From contig JBGVKZ010000017.1 of NCBI GenBank assembly GCA_045124055.1, positions 15,816 through 79,815 on the forward strand: a DNA stretch of 64,000 nucleotides. Reading direction: 5' to 3'. The translations under genes and the position numbers were made by a program. The DNA comes from CALZKI01 sp045124055. GTDB lineage: Bacteria > Bacillota > Clostridia > Lachnospirales > Lachnospiraceae. Positions 9,010 through 18,913 of this stretch are shown here, in pieces; the first letter of the stretch is position 1, and each line of letters begins with the position of its first letter. The notes beneath the pieces were generated by a model, which made no database searches, had not been told where the DNA came from, and saw only the letters and a program-made list of their open reading frames with translations.

Positions 9010-10068
9010 ATGGCAAAACCAAAGATTATTGTTGCAGATTTGGACGTAAATTACATTTTCCCACTACAACAAAAGATAGTGGAAGAATTTTTTGAAAAGA
9101 TAGATTTAGAAATCATTACAAGTGAAGCATATTTGAGTCAATTTTTTTCATCTCCACAGCACGCGGAAATTCTTATTATTGCAGAAGACTTATATGATAG
9201 CTCAATACAAAGGCATAATATCAGCAATATCTTTGTAATGACAGAGCAGCAAAGAGAAGAACAGACTGCGGAATTAAATGTGAATCGAATTTTTAAATAT
9301 ACAAGCATTAAAGAAATTTTTAATGAAATTACAGGGAAAAGTGCAGAGGCATTGAAGGTTGAAAATAGTGGAAAAAAAGAGCCCCAGGTACTTTTGCTTT
9401 ATTCGGTATGCGGTGGAGTGGGAAAAACTACCGTGGCATTAGGCATTAGTGGGTGTTTACAGAAAAACTATAAAAAGGTTTTGTATATCAACGCTGAGCG
9501 GTTACAAACTTTTGGTCGTATGCTGGATAATAGTACACCTATTGCACCGGCAGATGTATACGCCAGACTTACCAATCCATCACCCAATGTGTACCAGGAG
9601 ATTAAACATACCATTCGAAAAGAAGGGTTTCACTATTTACCGCCTTTTAAAGCAGCTATTATGTCCTTGGGGCTTAAGTATTCTGTGTATGAAAAAATTG
9701 CGTTGTCCGCAAAGAAATACGGCGAATATGATTACATTGTTATTGATGCGGACTCTACTTTTGATGAAGAAAAGGCAAGTTTAATCAACATAGCCGACAA
9801 AGTAATTGTGGTAACAAACCAAACCAGTGCTTCCGTATTTGCTACAAATATGCTGGCAAATAATATTAATGGAATTGGAAACGACAAATACATTTTCTTA
9901 TGTAATAACTTTGACAAAGACAGCGAAAATGCATTAATTTCGCCAAATGTGGAAATGAAATTTTCGGTGAATGAATACATAGGGCATTTCCCACACTATG
10001 AAAAGATGAAAGTAGAAGGGTTAGCTGGCGAAAGCGATATGCAAAAAGTAGCATTTCTAGCTATTTAG
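9010..10068 (+). CDS. CpaE/ParA-like P-loop ATPase
   Basis: 352 residues. Residues 1-110 look like a degenerate response-receiver fold, as in CpaE/TadZ, and the rest is a MinD/ParA-type ATPase. The P-loop reads C-G-G-V-G-K-T-T (134-141). The first Lys of the classical deviant Walker A (KGG) is Cys here, as in atypical members. V-I-D-A-D follows near 245. Such ATPases position membrane machines at the cell envelope. ParA-like proteins are not core parts of the classic Bacillus/Staphylococcus type VII system, so its place just before the yukD-like gene and essC is notable. Inferred role: placement or assembly of the secretion complex. Confidence 0.8.
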   Translation: MAKPKIIVADLDVNYIFPLQQKIVEEFFEKIDLEIITSEAYLSQFFSSPQHAEILIIAEDLYDSSIQRHNISNIFVMTEQQREEQTAELNVNRIFKYTSIKEIFNEITGKSAEALKVENSGKKEPQVLLLYSVCGGVGKTTVALGISGCLQKNYKKVLYINAERLQTFGRMLDNSTPIAPADVYARLTNPSPNVYQEIKHTIRKEGFHYLPPFKAAIMSLGLKYSVYEKIALSAKKYGEYDYIVIDADSTFDEEKASLINIADKVIVVTNQTSASVFATNMLANNINGIGNDKYIFLCNNFDKDSENALISPNVEMKFSVNEYIGHFPHYEKMKVEGLAGESDMQKVAFLAI

Positions 10069-10078
10069 GAGAAAAAAT

Positions 10079-10333
10079 ATGGAACGAGATAAGGCAATCA
10101 TTATATTCAATATCCATAAAAGAAATCAGACCGTGGACTTGGAAGTACCACTGGATATTTCTGCCAATGAATTGGTAGTAGCCTTGAATACTGCTTATGA
10201 TTTGGGGATAAATGTAGACGATATAAAAAACTGTTATTTGAAAGCAGAAAATCCGATTGCGTTGTTAAAGGGCAACAGACTTTTATCAGAATTTGGGATT
10301 CGCAATGGAAGTGTAATTCATTATACGGAATAG
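10079..10333 (+). CDS. YukD/EsaB-family ubiquitin-like protein
   Basis: 84 residues with the alternating strand/helix pattern of the ubiquitin-like YukD/EsaB family. A basic I-I-F-N-I-H start and a V-D-L-E-V-P strand precede a helix and a closing strand pattern G-I-R-N-G-S-V-I-H-Y. YukD/EsaB proteins are cytoplasmic accessory proteins of Firmicutes type VII secretion; they are not conjugated like ubiquitin. It lies ten bases after the ParA-like gene and ten bases before essC, and this context makes the call firm despite the small size. Confidence 0.85.
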   Translation: MERDKAIIIFNIHKRNQTVDLEVPLDISANELVVALNTAYDLGINVDDIKNCYLKAENPIALLKGNRLLSEFGIRNGSVIHYTE

Positions 10334-10342
10334 GGGATAAGT

Positions 10343-13300
10343 ATGGCAGAACGCAGATATAAGATTATCATTTCAAACAAGAATATTTATAAGGAGATAG
10401 AACTAGCTCCAAATTTGCAGGAATTAAAAGTGGGAACAGGTTCAGATTGTGAAATTAGATTACGCAAAGATATTTTTTTCGAGGCAATAGAGTTTACCTT
10501 ACTACGAAATGATGAAAGATGGAGTGTGGTGTGTGCAGATAATATCTATTTGTCAACAGGAGATGTAAGAAAACTTTTTACAAAGGAATTAGAGCATGGA
10601 GATGATTTAATAGTTCGATACCAAAACTCTGACAATTTTGTATTTAACCTGATGTTTGTACTAGATTTCGAATATGAGGAAAAGGCATATGATTTAATGA
10701 TAGACATATCTTCAATCTCAAAAGTTAAAATTGGAGGAACTAACGATTGTCAGATTTATATAAAGAGTATCTTTGTTGGAAATGATAACTTGGAAATAGA
10801 ACAGTCAAATGGGGAATTCTTTTTAAAAAGAGATACAACTCAATATGGTATTTATCTAAATGGAAAGAAAAATAGTACAGAAGCTAAACTAGAGGAAAAT
10901 GATTTTATATCCATTGCCGATTTTAGTTTTTGCCTTAAAAGTGGGAAATTGTATACATCCAAAAAAGAATATTTGGAAATTAGGGGACTAAAAGCCTTTA
11001 CTGTTACAAATAGCAAAAGTCATCATAAATATCCTAAATTTAATAGAAGTACAAGAATAAAATCAATACTACCTACGGAAAAAATTGAAATTTTAGACCC
11101 ACCAGCGGCACCACAGAAGCCAAGTGGAAATATTATTATGAAATTATTACCAGCACTTGCGATGTTGGCATTAACCATTGTTATGCGTGGGATTATGAGT
11201 AATTCTGGCGGTGCATACGTATGGATGAGTGTATGTACTATGAGTTTAGGCATTATTACATCTGTGGTGGGTATAGTTAACGATAGAAAGAAATATAAAG
11301 CGAATGTAGTTGAGAGAGAAAATAAATATGGTCAGTACATTGAAAATAAAGAAGGCGAAATTAGAGAATGTCGCAAAATGGAAGCCAAACTTTTAGAAGA
11401 TACTTTTTATAGTGTAGATAAAGAAATAGGGCTTGTGGAGGAGTTTTCACCGCACTTATTTAATCGAGAAGTAGACGATGATGATTACCTAGAAATCAGA
11501 TTAGGAACTGGAAGAAGTAAGGCCATTAGAGAAATAGAGTATAAGAAACAAGAAACGTTCGAAGCAATGGATGAAATGGCTAATATTCCTATAAATATTG
11601 CTGAAAAATATAAATTCATTGATAAAACACCAATTACGATTGGTTTAAAGTATATTAACGCAATGGGTATCGTAGGAGAAAGATATTATCTATATGGTTT
11701 ATTAAAAACGATAATACTGGATTTAGCTATAAGACATTATTATACCGATTTAAAGATGTTTCTAATTATTGACGAGACAAGAAGTGAACAGTTTCGGTGG
11801 ATACGTTTATTGCCACATTTACAAAATGAACAGATGGGCATTCGTAATATTGTTTGTGATGTGGATAGTAAAAATTTACTATTTGAATACCTTTATAAAG
11901 AGTTATCGCGTAGGGATGCAGAAGATAATGTTAATCAGGATATCGTTATATTTGTATATGATGATGTGGGACTGAAAAGACACCCTATTTCTAGATATAT
12001 TGATAAGGCAGCCAGCTTGCGAGTACATTTTATTTTTTTTGATGAGTATGAAGAATTTTTACCTAATGGATGCTCTAGTATAGTTCACTTGGAAAATCAC
12101 GAACAAGGAAAAGTTGTTTTAGCAAGTGATTATACACAGGAAAGGACGTTTACATATACAACGATAAAAGATGGAGTAGCAGCTAAAGTGGTTAATAAAC
12201 TTTCACCAGTATATTGTGAAGAAGTAAGCTTGGAAGGTTCATTAACCAAGAATATAACGCTATTTGAATTGCTCAATATTTTAAGTGTTGAGGATATAGA
12301 TTTAGAGAAGAATTGGGCAAATTCTATGGTCTATAAGTCAATGGCGGCTCCCCTAGGTGTCAAAGCTAAAAATCAGGTCGTTTGTTTAGATCTAAATGAA
12401 AAACATCATGGCCCACATGGATTGGTAGCAGGCACGACAGGTTCGGGTAAGTCGGAAATTATTCAGACATATATTTTGTCAATGGCAACAATCTTTCATC
12501 CATATGAAGTGGGTTTCGTAATAATAGACTTTAAAGGTGGTGGAATGGTAAATCAATTTAAAAATTTGCCACACCTTATAGGTGCAATTACGAATATTGA
12601 TGGCCGTGAAATTAATCGGTCTCTTTTATCAATCAAAGCGGAGTTGAAGAAAAGACAGGCACTTTTTGCTGAGTACGGAGTAAATCATATAGATTCCTAT
12701 ATAAAATTGTTTCGACAGGGTAAAACACAGATTCCTTTGCCACACTTAATTCTAATTGTAGATGAGTTTGCAGAACTTAAGATGGATCAGCCAGAATTTA
12801 TGAAAGAATTAATTAGTGCGGCACGTATTGGACGAAGTTTGGGAGTGCATTTGATATTAGCAACACAAAAACCTAGTGGTGTAGTAGATGCACAGATATG
12901 GTCGAATTCTAAATTTAAGCTATGTCTTAAAGTACAGAATAAAGAGGATAGTAACGAAGTACTAAAAACGCCATTGGCAGCAGAAATTAAAGAGCCGGGA
13001 CGAGCATATCTTCAAGTTGGAAATAATGAAATATTTGATTTGTTTCAATCTGCGTATAGTGGAGCACCGAGTAATGTTGATGATACAAAATCTCAGAAAT
13101 CTTTTGTGATAAATCAACTTGAATTATCAGGAAAACGAACAGTAGTTTATTCGAAACAAAAACAAAAAAGTGATGATAATGCAGAAACACAGTTGAATGC
13201 GATAGTAGAATATGTTGCAGCCTATTGCAGAAACCATAATATTATGTCTCTACCAGGAATTTGTTTGCCACCATTAAGAGATATGATTAATTATTCAGAG

Positions 13301-14887
13301 GCAACGAATACATACGATAGTATTAATACAATTATACCACTTGGAATTTATGATGATCCTGATAATCAGTTGCAGAAGGAAGTAACGCTAAATATATCAG
13401 AGGGTAATACTGTAATAATTGGTTCTTCGCAGTATGGTAAAACAAATCTTTTACAGACAATTATCAGAGGGTTATCAAGTTTATATAAACCAAGTGAAAT
13501 TAATATGTATATTTTAGATTTTGGTTCTATGGCGTTGAAAGTATTTGATGAATTGAATCACGTAGGGGGAGTGGTAGTCGCGACAGATGATGAAAAAATG
13601 AAGAATTTTATACGATTGATACGTACAGAAATGAAAGTAAGAAAAGAAATTTTTTCTAAAATCGGAATTACTTCTTTTTCATCATATAAAGAAGCAGGGA
13701 ATACGGATATGCCACACATTGTTATAATGGTGGATAATTTTATAGCACTAAAAGAATTATATTCAGAATATGAAGAAGATATTCTGAATATTTGTAGGGA
13801 AGGTGTAGCTGTAGGTATCACTCTGATTATTACGGCTATGCAGACGAATGGTATTAGCTATAAATATATGAGTAATTTTTCAAATAGAATATGTATGTAT
13901 TGTAATCAAAGAGATGAATATGGAACTGTATTAGATAGATGTCGTATGGAGCCTAAAAATGTACCAGGACGCGGTCTATTAACAATTAATAAACTAATAT
14001 ATGAATATCAGACATATCTTGCTTTTGAAGGTACAAAGGAAATCGAAAGAGTTAATAAAATTAAGGAATTTGTTGTAGAGACAAATTTAAAAACAGGAAA
14101 AGTCAAAGCAAAGAGAATACCAGAAGTGCCTCAAAATTTGGATATGGATTATATAAAAGAAAATGCAATGCAGCTTCTTGAAAATGGTTTAAAGGTTCCG
14201 ACAGGTATTGATTATGATACTGTTGAATTTTGCACAGTTGATTTGCTAAAAGCCAATACGATTGGTATTACAGGAAAAGAAAAATTTGGCAAAACAAATC
14301 TTGTAAAACTTATTGTTTCTTATTTGCAAAGACAAGTATTTGATATTGCATCAAAAGTCTATATTATTGATGATTACGAAAAACAGTTACAAGGTATATC
14401 AACATATGGAATTGTAGAAAAGTATTCGGTTAATCTTAGTGAATTTGAAGAAATATTATTAGAGATTGAGGAGGAGTTGAAGCAACGTTTGCAGATGGTT
14501 CAAGATGCAGGAATAGAGGTAATTGATAATGAGCCATTGATTTTATTTATTATACAAAATAATGAAATATATTCCCCGGATGGTATAAGCAAAGCTACGG
14601 TAGAGATGTATAAACGTATTTTAAAAAATTATCACAATATGAAGATTTGTTTTCTATTTGCAAATATTGAAAATACAAGTATTGCATATGGTGCAACTGA
14701 AATGCTTAAAGCAGTGAAAGAGTATAAGTATCTTTTTGCTATGGAGGATTTAAGTAATTTGAAACTAATAGACATTAATGCAAATACATTACGCAAATTC
14801 AAAAAGCCAGTAGAAAGAGGAGATGCATATTTAATCACAGATAAAGGCATTGAGAAACAGAAAATTATTCACATGAAGGAGGAGTGA
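10343..14887 (+). CDS. essC: Type VII secretion motor ATPase EssC
   Basis: 1514 residues, the normal length for EssC. Two FHA-like beta domains (about 1-85 and 95-190), two membrane helices (about 266-310), then three FtsK/SpoIIIE ATPase domains. P-loops: G-T-T-G-S-G-K-S (697-704), G-S-S-Q-Y-G-K-T (1027-1034) and G-K-E-K-F-G-K-T (1311-1318). Domain 1 has a full Walker B, L-I-V-D-E (Asp807-Glu808). Domain 2 reads M-V-D-N and domain 3 I-I-Q-N-N, so the last two probably bind but hardly hydrolyse ATP, as in other EssC/EccC proteins. EssC drives export of WXG100/LXG substrates through the membrane. Its stop overlaps the run-up to the first WXG100 gene. Confidence 0.97.
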   Translation: MAERRYKIIISNKNIYKEIELAPNLQELKVGTGSDCEIRLRKDIFFEAIEFTLLRNDERWSVVCADNIYLSTGDVRKLFTKELEHGDDLIVRYQNSDNFVFNLMFVLDFEYEEKAYDLMIDISSISKVKIGGTNDCQIYIKSIFVGNDNLEIEQSNGEFFLKRDTTQYGIYLNGKKNSTEAKLEENDFISIADFSFCLKSGKLYTSKKEYLEIRGLKAFTVTNSKSHHKYPKFNRSTRIKSILPTEKIEILDPPAAPQKPSGNIIMKLLPALAMLALTIVMRGIMSNSGGAYVWMSVCTMSLGIITSVVGIVNDRKKYKANVVERENKYGQYIENKEGEIRECRKMEAKLLEDTFYSVDKEIGLVEEFSPHLFNREVDDDDYLEIRLGTGRSKAIREIEYKKQETFEAMDEMANIPINIAEKYKFIDKTPITIGLKYINAMGIVGERYYLYGLLKTIILDLAIRHYYTDLKMFLIIDETRSEQFRWIRLLPHLQNEQMGIRNIVCDVDSKNLLFEYLYKELSRRDAEDNVNQDIVIFVYDDVGLKRHPISRYIDKAASLRVHFIFFDEYEEFLPNGCSSIVHLENHEQGKVVLASDYTQERTFTYTTIKDGVAAKVVNKLSPVYCEEVSLEGSLTKNITLFELLNILSVEDIDLEKNWANSMVYKSMAAPLGVKAKNQVVCLDLNEKHHGPHGLVAGTTGSGKSEIIQTYILSMATIFHPYEVGFVIIDFKGGGMVNQFKNLPHLIGAITNIDGREINRSLLSIKAELKKRQALFAEYGVNHIDSYIKLFRQGKTQIPLPHLILIVDEFAELKMDQPEFMKELISAARIGRSLGVHLILATQKPSGVVDAQIWSNSKFKLCLKVQNKEDSNEVLKTPLAAEIKEPGRAYLQVGNNEIFDLFQSAYSGAPSNVDDTKSQKSFVINQLELSGKRTVVYSKQKQKSDDNAETQLNAIVEYVAAYCRNHNIMSLPGICLPPLRDMINYSEATNTYDSINTIIPLGIYDDPDNQLQKEVTLNISEGNTVIIGSSQYGKTNLLQTIIRGLSSLYKPSEINMYILDFGSMALKVFDELNHVGGVVVATDDEKMKNFIRLIRTEMKVRKEIFSKIGITSFSSYKEAGNTDMPHIVIMVDNFIALKELYSEYEEDILNICREGVAVGITLIITAMQTNGISYKYMSNFSNRICMYCNQRDEYGTVLDRCRMEPKNVPGRGLLTINKLIYEYQTYLAFEGTKEIERVNKIKEFVVETNLKTGKVKAKRIPEVPQNLDMDYIKENAMQLLENGLKVPTGIDYDTVEFCTVDLLKANTIGITGKEKFGKTNLVKLIVSYLQRQVFDIASKVYIIDDYEKQLQGISTYGIVEKYSVNLSEFEEILLEIEEELKQRLQMVQDAGIEVIDNEPLILFIIQNNEIYSPDGISKATVEMYKRILKNYHNMKICFLFANIENTSIAYGATEMLKAVKEYKYLFAMEDLSNLKLIDINANTLRKFKKPVERGDAYLITDKGIEKQKIIHMKEE

Positions 14888-14889
14888 AG

Positions 14890-15201
14890 ATGAGTGAAGA
14901 AAATACAGGATATGTTAATAAGTTAGATGGACAAACACTCGTAGATGCCATAACCGTTTTTAGTAATGGAATTGAGACCTATAATACCATTAGAACAAAC
15001 GTGGAAAAGACAAGTACAGCATTGTTTGAAACATGGAGAGGAAAGGGCAGACAACAGTTTGAAACAGACTATTTAAATCTGTATCAACAATTAGAAGATA
15101 TTTCGGATATTATGTACGAATTATATGATTTACTGGTAGAAGCATCGGCAGCATATACGCAAGCAGATGAGGAAACTGCTAAAGCATTTACAATGCAATA
15201 A
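14890..15201 (+). CDS. WXG100-family protein
   Basis: 103 residues, helical hairpin type with the W-R-G turn near residue 48 and alpha helices on both sides. The ATG at 14890 is chosen over the GTG at 14884 because AAGGAGG lies 7 bases before it. The ribosome binding site sits inside the essC end, so the two are translationally coupled. WXG100 proteins are dimeric substrates and partners of EssC. This one directly follows the motor gene and is diverged from the tandem pair at 18.9-19.5 kb. Confidence 0.88.
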   Translation: MSEENTGYVNKLDGQTLVDAITVFSNGIETYNTIRTNVEKTSTALFETWRGKGRQQFETDYLNLYQQLEDISDIMYELYDLLVEASAAYTQADEETAKAFTMQ

Positions 15202-15216
15202 TAGGAGGAAACACAG

Positions 15217-15732
15217 ATGAGTTATCTTAGTGCTCTACAAAATCAATTGTCGGCCTTAAATAATCAAAAAGCAGGAATAGAGTCTCAGATTAGTCTATAT
15301 AAAAACAGAAGTGCAGATATTACAGATTTAATAAACAGTTTAAAGAATATTGTAGACAATGAATATTGTGAGGCAAATATACAGGCATCAATAGCGAGTG
15401 GAAGTATAAATCTTGCTATAACAGGGACAAGTTGTCCGGGGGCGGTTGAAGAACAAATTTATAGTGATTTTGAGAAAAATAGTGAACAAGATGTTAAGGT
15501 GTCAAGTGCAGTAGCAAATTTGACTACGGAACTTAATAATACAAATGCAAAAATCGACAGCCTAGGTGTTGATTTAGCAAAAGTTAATCAAAATATCAGT
15601 AATAAACAAAGAGAAATAAATAGCGAAAAATTAAGGTTAGCAGAAGAAGAACGAAAGCGAAAAGAAGAAGAAAAAAGAAAATTAGCAGAGAGTGCAGCAA
15701 TGACACTTAAGAAGGTGTTTAAGGGGGTATAA
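15217..15732 (+). CDS. Coiled-coil protein, YwqH/DUF5082-like T7SS partner
   Basis: 171 residues, almost entirely helical. Heptad-rich segments (1-60 and 95-150) flank a middle stretch with an I-T-G-T-S-C-P turn; the tail (140-171) is very rich in Glu/Lys/Arg. Size, N-terminal start (M-S-Y-L-S-A-L) and position resemble the DUF5082 (YwqH) helpers encoded just before LXG effectors, which bind the effector's N-terminal helices. It is followed one base later by the candidate effector. The family call is by analogy and moderately sure. Confidence 0.65.
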   Translation: MSYLSALQNQLSALNNQKAGIESQISLYKNRSADITDLINSLKNIVDNEYCEANIQASIASGSINLAITGTSCPGAVEEQIYSDFEKNSEQDVKVSSAVANLTTELNNTNAKIDSLGVDLAKVNQNISNKQREINSEKLRLAEEERKRKEEEKRKLAESAAMTLKKVFKGV

Positions 15733-15733
15733 G

Positions 15734-17158
15734 ATGGCAAGTATAGTTTTTGATTATGAAAGATTTGAGGATATAGCTGCAGAATTATCAGATTTAATCA
15801 GTAGTCTTAATACATATCAGCAGGATATGCAAACCAATGCCATTAACAAATTTGCAAACATAGAAGGAGGCACTTCGGTATATTTGGATACGGCAGAGGA
15901 ATATTTGATAGAAAAAAAGAATGAGTTAAGTGCAAAAGCAGCCACTTATCAGGATTTGGCAACACAATTTGCTACATTGTTAAATCATGCACAAGTGACG
16001 GATGATGGCGTGGTTACAATATTACTCAATAATCAAACTGATTTTTACGAAGATTATCAGCATTTAGTATCTACGGAGGACTGGTCATGGCTTGCAGAAT
16101 TACGAGCCGATTGCGAATGGTTTGATTGGATTTGTAATCAATTATCTAAAATAGATACTGCCATATCTGACCTTTTTGCAGATATTGAGTATTGGTGGAA
16201 TTGCGAAGGTGGGAAAGAAATTGCACTTGTTGTTTTAGCTGTAATAGGAACAATTGCAGCAATTGTAATTTTTATAGCATCTTTTCCACTTTCTACAATT
16301 GTAGCAATATTTGAATGTATAGGTGCAGCAATTGCAGTGATCAATGCATTTGCTAATTTAGGAACATCTATTGCGGCAGCGATTAGCATTAGTAATGGTG
16401 ATCCGACATGGGCAAAAATATATGGGGGACAAGATAAATTATCTGATGTACTTAGACAATGGAATACAGGTAGTGGTGGTTGGAATAGGGTTATAAATAT
16501 AGCTGCAGGCTTAATAGATACAGCAGAGATAGTTTGTGATGTTGTGACGCTTGGAGCGTCGATTAAAGATATTGGAAACAATTTTAACAAAACTAAAGAT
16601 AAAATAAAGCATCTGTTTAATAAAGATACAGGACCAATATCATATTTTAAAGAGTATAAATATAAAGAAGTGCTTGACTATAACATTTGGGGAAAACCAA
16701 CTGGAACTAAATGGGTATTGGATGCAGATGCTAATAGTGTGGTTAAAACGCAATTTACATGGAATTCTATTAAAAATGGTATGAATCATTATAATATTAA
16801 TCTACAAGGGTTTAAAGACACATTGAGATATAATTTGAAATATAACGATATGACTGGTAGTTTTGCAGAAGGTATTGCTTGGGAGCATAGAAAAGATTTT
16901 CTCAAAGGATTTGGAAAGAGTATCGAACGAAGTAAGAATACTGTCGAAAGTTTAGTACTTGGTGAGTTCGATGCTACAAAAGAAATATCAACAAGAGTAT
17001 TTGAGTCATCTAAAATGGGAAAAATTGTAAAGAAGACAGGGATTCCCAAATTAGTTGGAGAGACAATCGGTTTTGACCATATGCCTAGTGGAGTATACCA
17101 GAAAATAGAAAACTTTAGCGAGAATACTATAAAAAACCCAGCAGGAGCTGTGATTTGA
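15734..17158 (+). CDS. Putative LXG-like T7SS effector
   Basis: 474 residues. The helical N terminus (1-100) looks like a WXG100/LXG targeting domain. A central hydrophobic region with two likely membrane helices (about 163-212, rich in Ala/Ile) follows, then a 185-residue C-terminal region (about 290-474) of a fold I do not recognise, rich in aromatic and basic residues. The order targeting domain, hydrophobic middle, variable C terminus is that of type VII polymorphic effectors. The helper gene directly upstream fits this. No known nuclease, NADase or lipase motif is visible and no immunity gene is obvious next to it. The effector role is an inference. Confidence 0.55.
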   Translation: MASIVFDYERFEDIAAELSDLISSLNTYQQDMQTNAINKFANIEGGTSVYLDTAEEYLIEKKNELSAKAATYQDLATQFATLLNHAQVTDDGVVTILLNNQTDFYEDYQHLVSTEDWSWLAELRADCEWFDWICNQLSKIDTAISDLFADIEYWWNCEGGKEIALVVLAVIGTIAAIVIFIASFPLSTIVAIFECIGAAIAVINAFANLGTSIAAAISISNGDPTWAKIYGGQDKLSDVLRQWNTGSGGWNRVINIAAGLIDTAEIVCDVVTLGASIKDIGNNFNKTKDKIKHLFNKDTGPISYFKEYKYKEVLDYNIWGKPTGTKWVLDADANSVVKTQFTWNSIKNGMNHYNINLQGFKDTLRYNLKYNDMTGSFAEGIAWEHRKDFLKGFGKSIERSKNTVESLVLGEFDATKEISTRVFESSKMGKIVKKTGIPKLVGETIGFDHMPSGVYQKIENFSENTIKNPAGAVI

Positions 17159-17199
17159 ATATAGATTTGAGACCATATAAGTTAGAAGGAGCGTAAATA

Positions 17200-18525
17200 A
17201 TGGAAAATCAAAATTTACAAGAATACATTAATCAAGCAATAGTACTAATGGGACAAGATGAGTATAAAGAAGCATTGATTTATTTGGATAAAGCAGAAAA
17301 AGAAGAACGTTTTTCAGCAGATGTGTATGTGAAAAAAGGTTTGTGCTATGCAAATATTGGAGATTATGAAAGTGCTAAAAAAGAATTTGAAAAATCTCTT
17401 AAAATAAATCGTCAAAATGGCATTGTATATTACCACTTGGGCTGTGTGGAACTCTTTTTAGATAATAAAGAAGGTTGTATTGAATTATTTAACAATGCGA
17501 TTGCCAATGGCTTTGATGATGCACAAGTTTTCTATAGCTTAGGCATGTTATTTGAGGAAGATGGGGAAGTAGAATTAGCATTAAGAAATTATGCGAAGGC
17601 GATTTATAAAGACCCTAATCGGACAGAAATTAGAATTAGAAAAGTGCGTTTGTTAATCACAAAAGGAAAATTAAAAGAAGCGTTAAAAGATTTGAATGAA
17701 TTAATTTCTTCTAATCCAGATGCCTTTGAAGGATATCATTTGATGATTTTGACTTTGATTGAATTGAAAAAGTATGAAGAAGCATTAGAAATCATTGAGC
17801 ATGCAATGAATCTTTTTCCCAATGATACAAGATTTGCAATTGATAAAGCATCACTAATGATTTCAAAAGAGGAGTATGAAGATGCCATTCAATATTTAGA
17901 ATTTGTAGAAACCAATTATGAAACAGGCGAAGAAATTCAAAGAAGTATACATATGGAAAAGGCAAGAGCATACGCTTTTACAGAAAATGTAGAAAAAACA
18001 ATTGAGAGCTTAGAGAATGTCCAAAAAATTTCAGAAACTAGTGAAAGCCCGTATTTAGATGCAGAGGCTAGTTATTTACTTATGAATTGTTATTTTACTG
18101 TTGAACAATATGAAAAAGTAATTGAATGTGCAAATAAATTAAAAAGACTTGAAAAGGAGAATAAATATTCTCTCGCAGCTCATTACTACGAAGCATTAGC
18201 TATTAAGAAATTGGGTAATGAGGAAGAAGCACAAAAATTATTTAAGGATTCAATTTCAGTGTGTAGAAGTGTTTCGTTAAAAAATCCGGGAAATATGGAA
18301 AGTTATGTTTTCCGAATTATGTCGTTGCGAGAAATAGGCGAATTTGAAAAGGCTTTAGAACTGGTAGATTATCTTGTTAAAGTCGCAGGAAGTATGGCAG
18401 AAATACATACATTACGTGCAATGATTTTAGAAGATTTGGGACGAGTGGATGAAGCGAAAAAGGAAAAAGAAAATGTAACAGAAATTGGTGGGATTATGAC
18501 TGAGTTAGCATTCAATAAACAGTAG
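17200..18525 (+). CDS. TPR-repeat protein
   Basis: 441 residues made of about ten tetratricopeptide repeats, with recurring A-x-x-x-x-x-x-A-x-x-x-x-P-x patterns such as Y-x-x-A-L-x-Y-L-D-K-A and L-G-x-x-E-x-A-x-x-x-F. No signal peptide or membrane segment, hence cytoplasmic. TPR proteins hold partners together. Between the candidate effector and the WXG100 genes it could be a chaperone or scaffold for export substrates. ATG at 17200 after a GAAGGAGCG site. The 3' end lies ten bases before the next WXG100-like gene. Confidence 0.85.
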   Translation: MENQNLQEYINQAIVLMGQDEYKEALIYLDKAEKEERFSADVYVKKGLCYANIGDYESAKKEFEKSLKINRQNGIVYYHLGCVELFLDNKEGCIELFNNAIANGFDDAQVFYSLGMLFEEDGEVELALRNYAKAIYKDPNRTEIRIRKVRLLITKGKLKEALKDLNELISSNPDAFEGYHLMILTLIELKKYEEALEIIEHAMNLFPNDTRFAIDKASLMISKEEYEDAIQYLEFVETNYETGEEIQRSIHMEKARAYAFTENVEKTIESLENVQKISETSESPYLDAEASYLLMNCYFTVEQYEKVIECANKLKRLEKENKYSLAAHYYEALAIKKLGNEEEAQKLFKDSISVCRSVSLKNPGNMESYVFRIMSLREIGEFEKALELVDYLVKVAGSMAEIHTLRAMILEDLGRVDEAKKEKENVTEIGGIMTELAFNKQ

Positions 18526-18535
18526 GGGTGATGAG

Positions 18536-18850
18536 ATGGCAGAATCAGATTTAAAATTTGATACAGATAAAATGCTAGAAGCAAGTAATGCATATTTAAG
18601 TGATGCCTCAGATATGAAAACATTGCGTGATAATTTAAAAAAAGCATTGGATGATTTAAAAAGCGGGTGGGACACTGAAGCAGGAGCAGCATTTTTTGCA
18701 AAATTTGAGGAAGATTGGTATGAGAATGTAGGAGACTATGCTGCCGTTATTGAATACATGGGCAATAATTTAGCACAGTGTAAAACTGAGTATGACAGTG
18801 TCTATACGATGGCAGATAAAATCAGATTAAAAGATGCAGGCGAATGTTAA
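18536..18850 (+). CDS. WXG100-like protein (divergent)
   Basis: 104 residues, two-helix hairpin pattern with the turn G-W-D-T-E-A-G near residue 44, a looser version of W-x-G. It lacks sequence closeness to the tandem pair downstream and to the protein after essC, so it may be a separate partner in a heterodimer. Start ATG with GGGGTGATGAG before it, ten bases after the TPR gene. A weak palindrome (TTATATGT/ACATATAA) lies in the 63-base gap after it. Confidence 0.8.
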   Translation: MAESDLKFDTDKMLEASNAYLSDASDMKTLRDNLKKALDDLKSGWDTEAGAAFFAKFEEDWYENVGDYAAVIEYMGNNLAQCKTEYDSVYTMADKIRLKDAGEC

Positions 18851-18913
18851 AAATTAGTTATATGTGCCATTTAGGCTTATACATATAAAGTAAAAGGAGG
18901 GAGGTGAATACAT

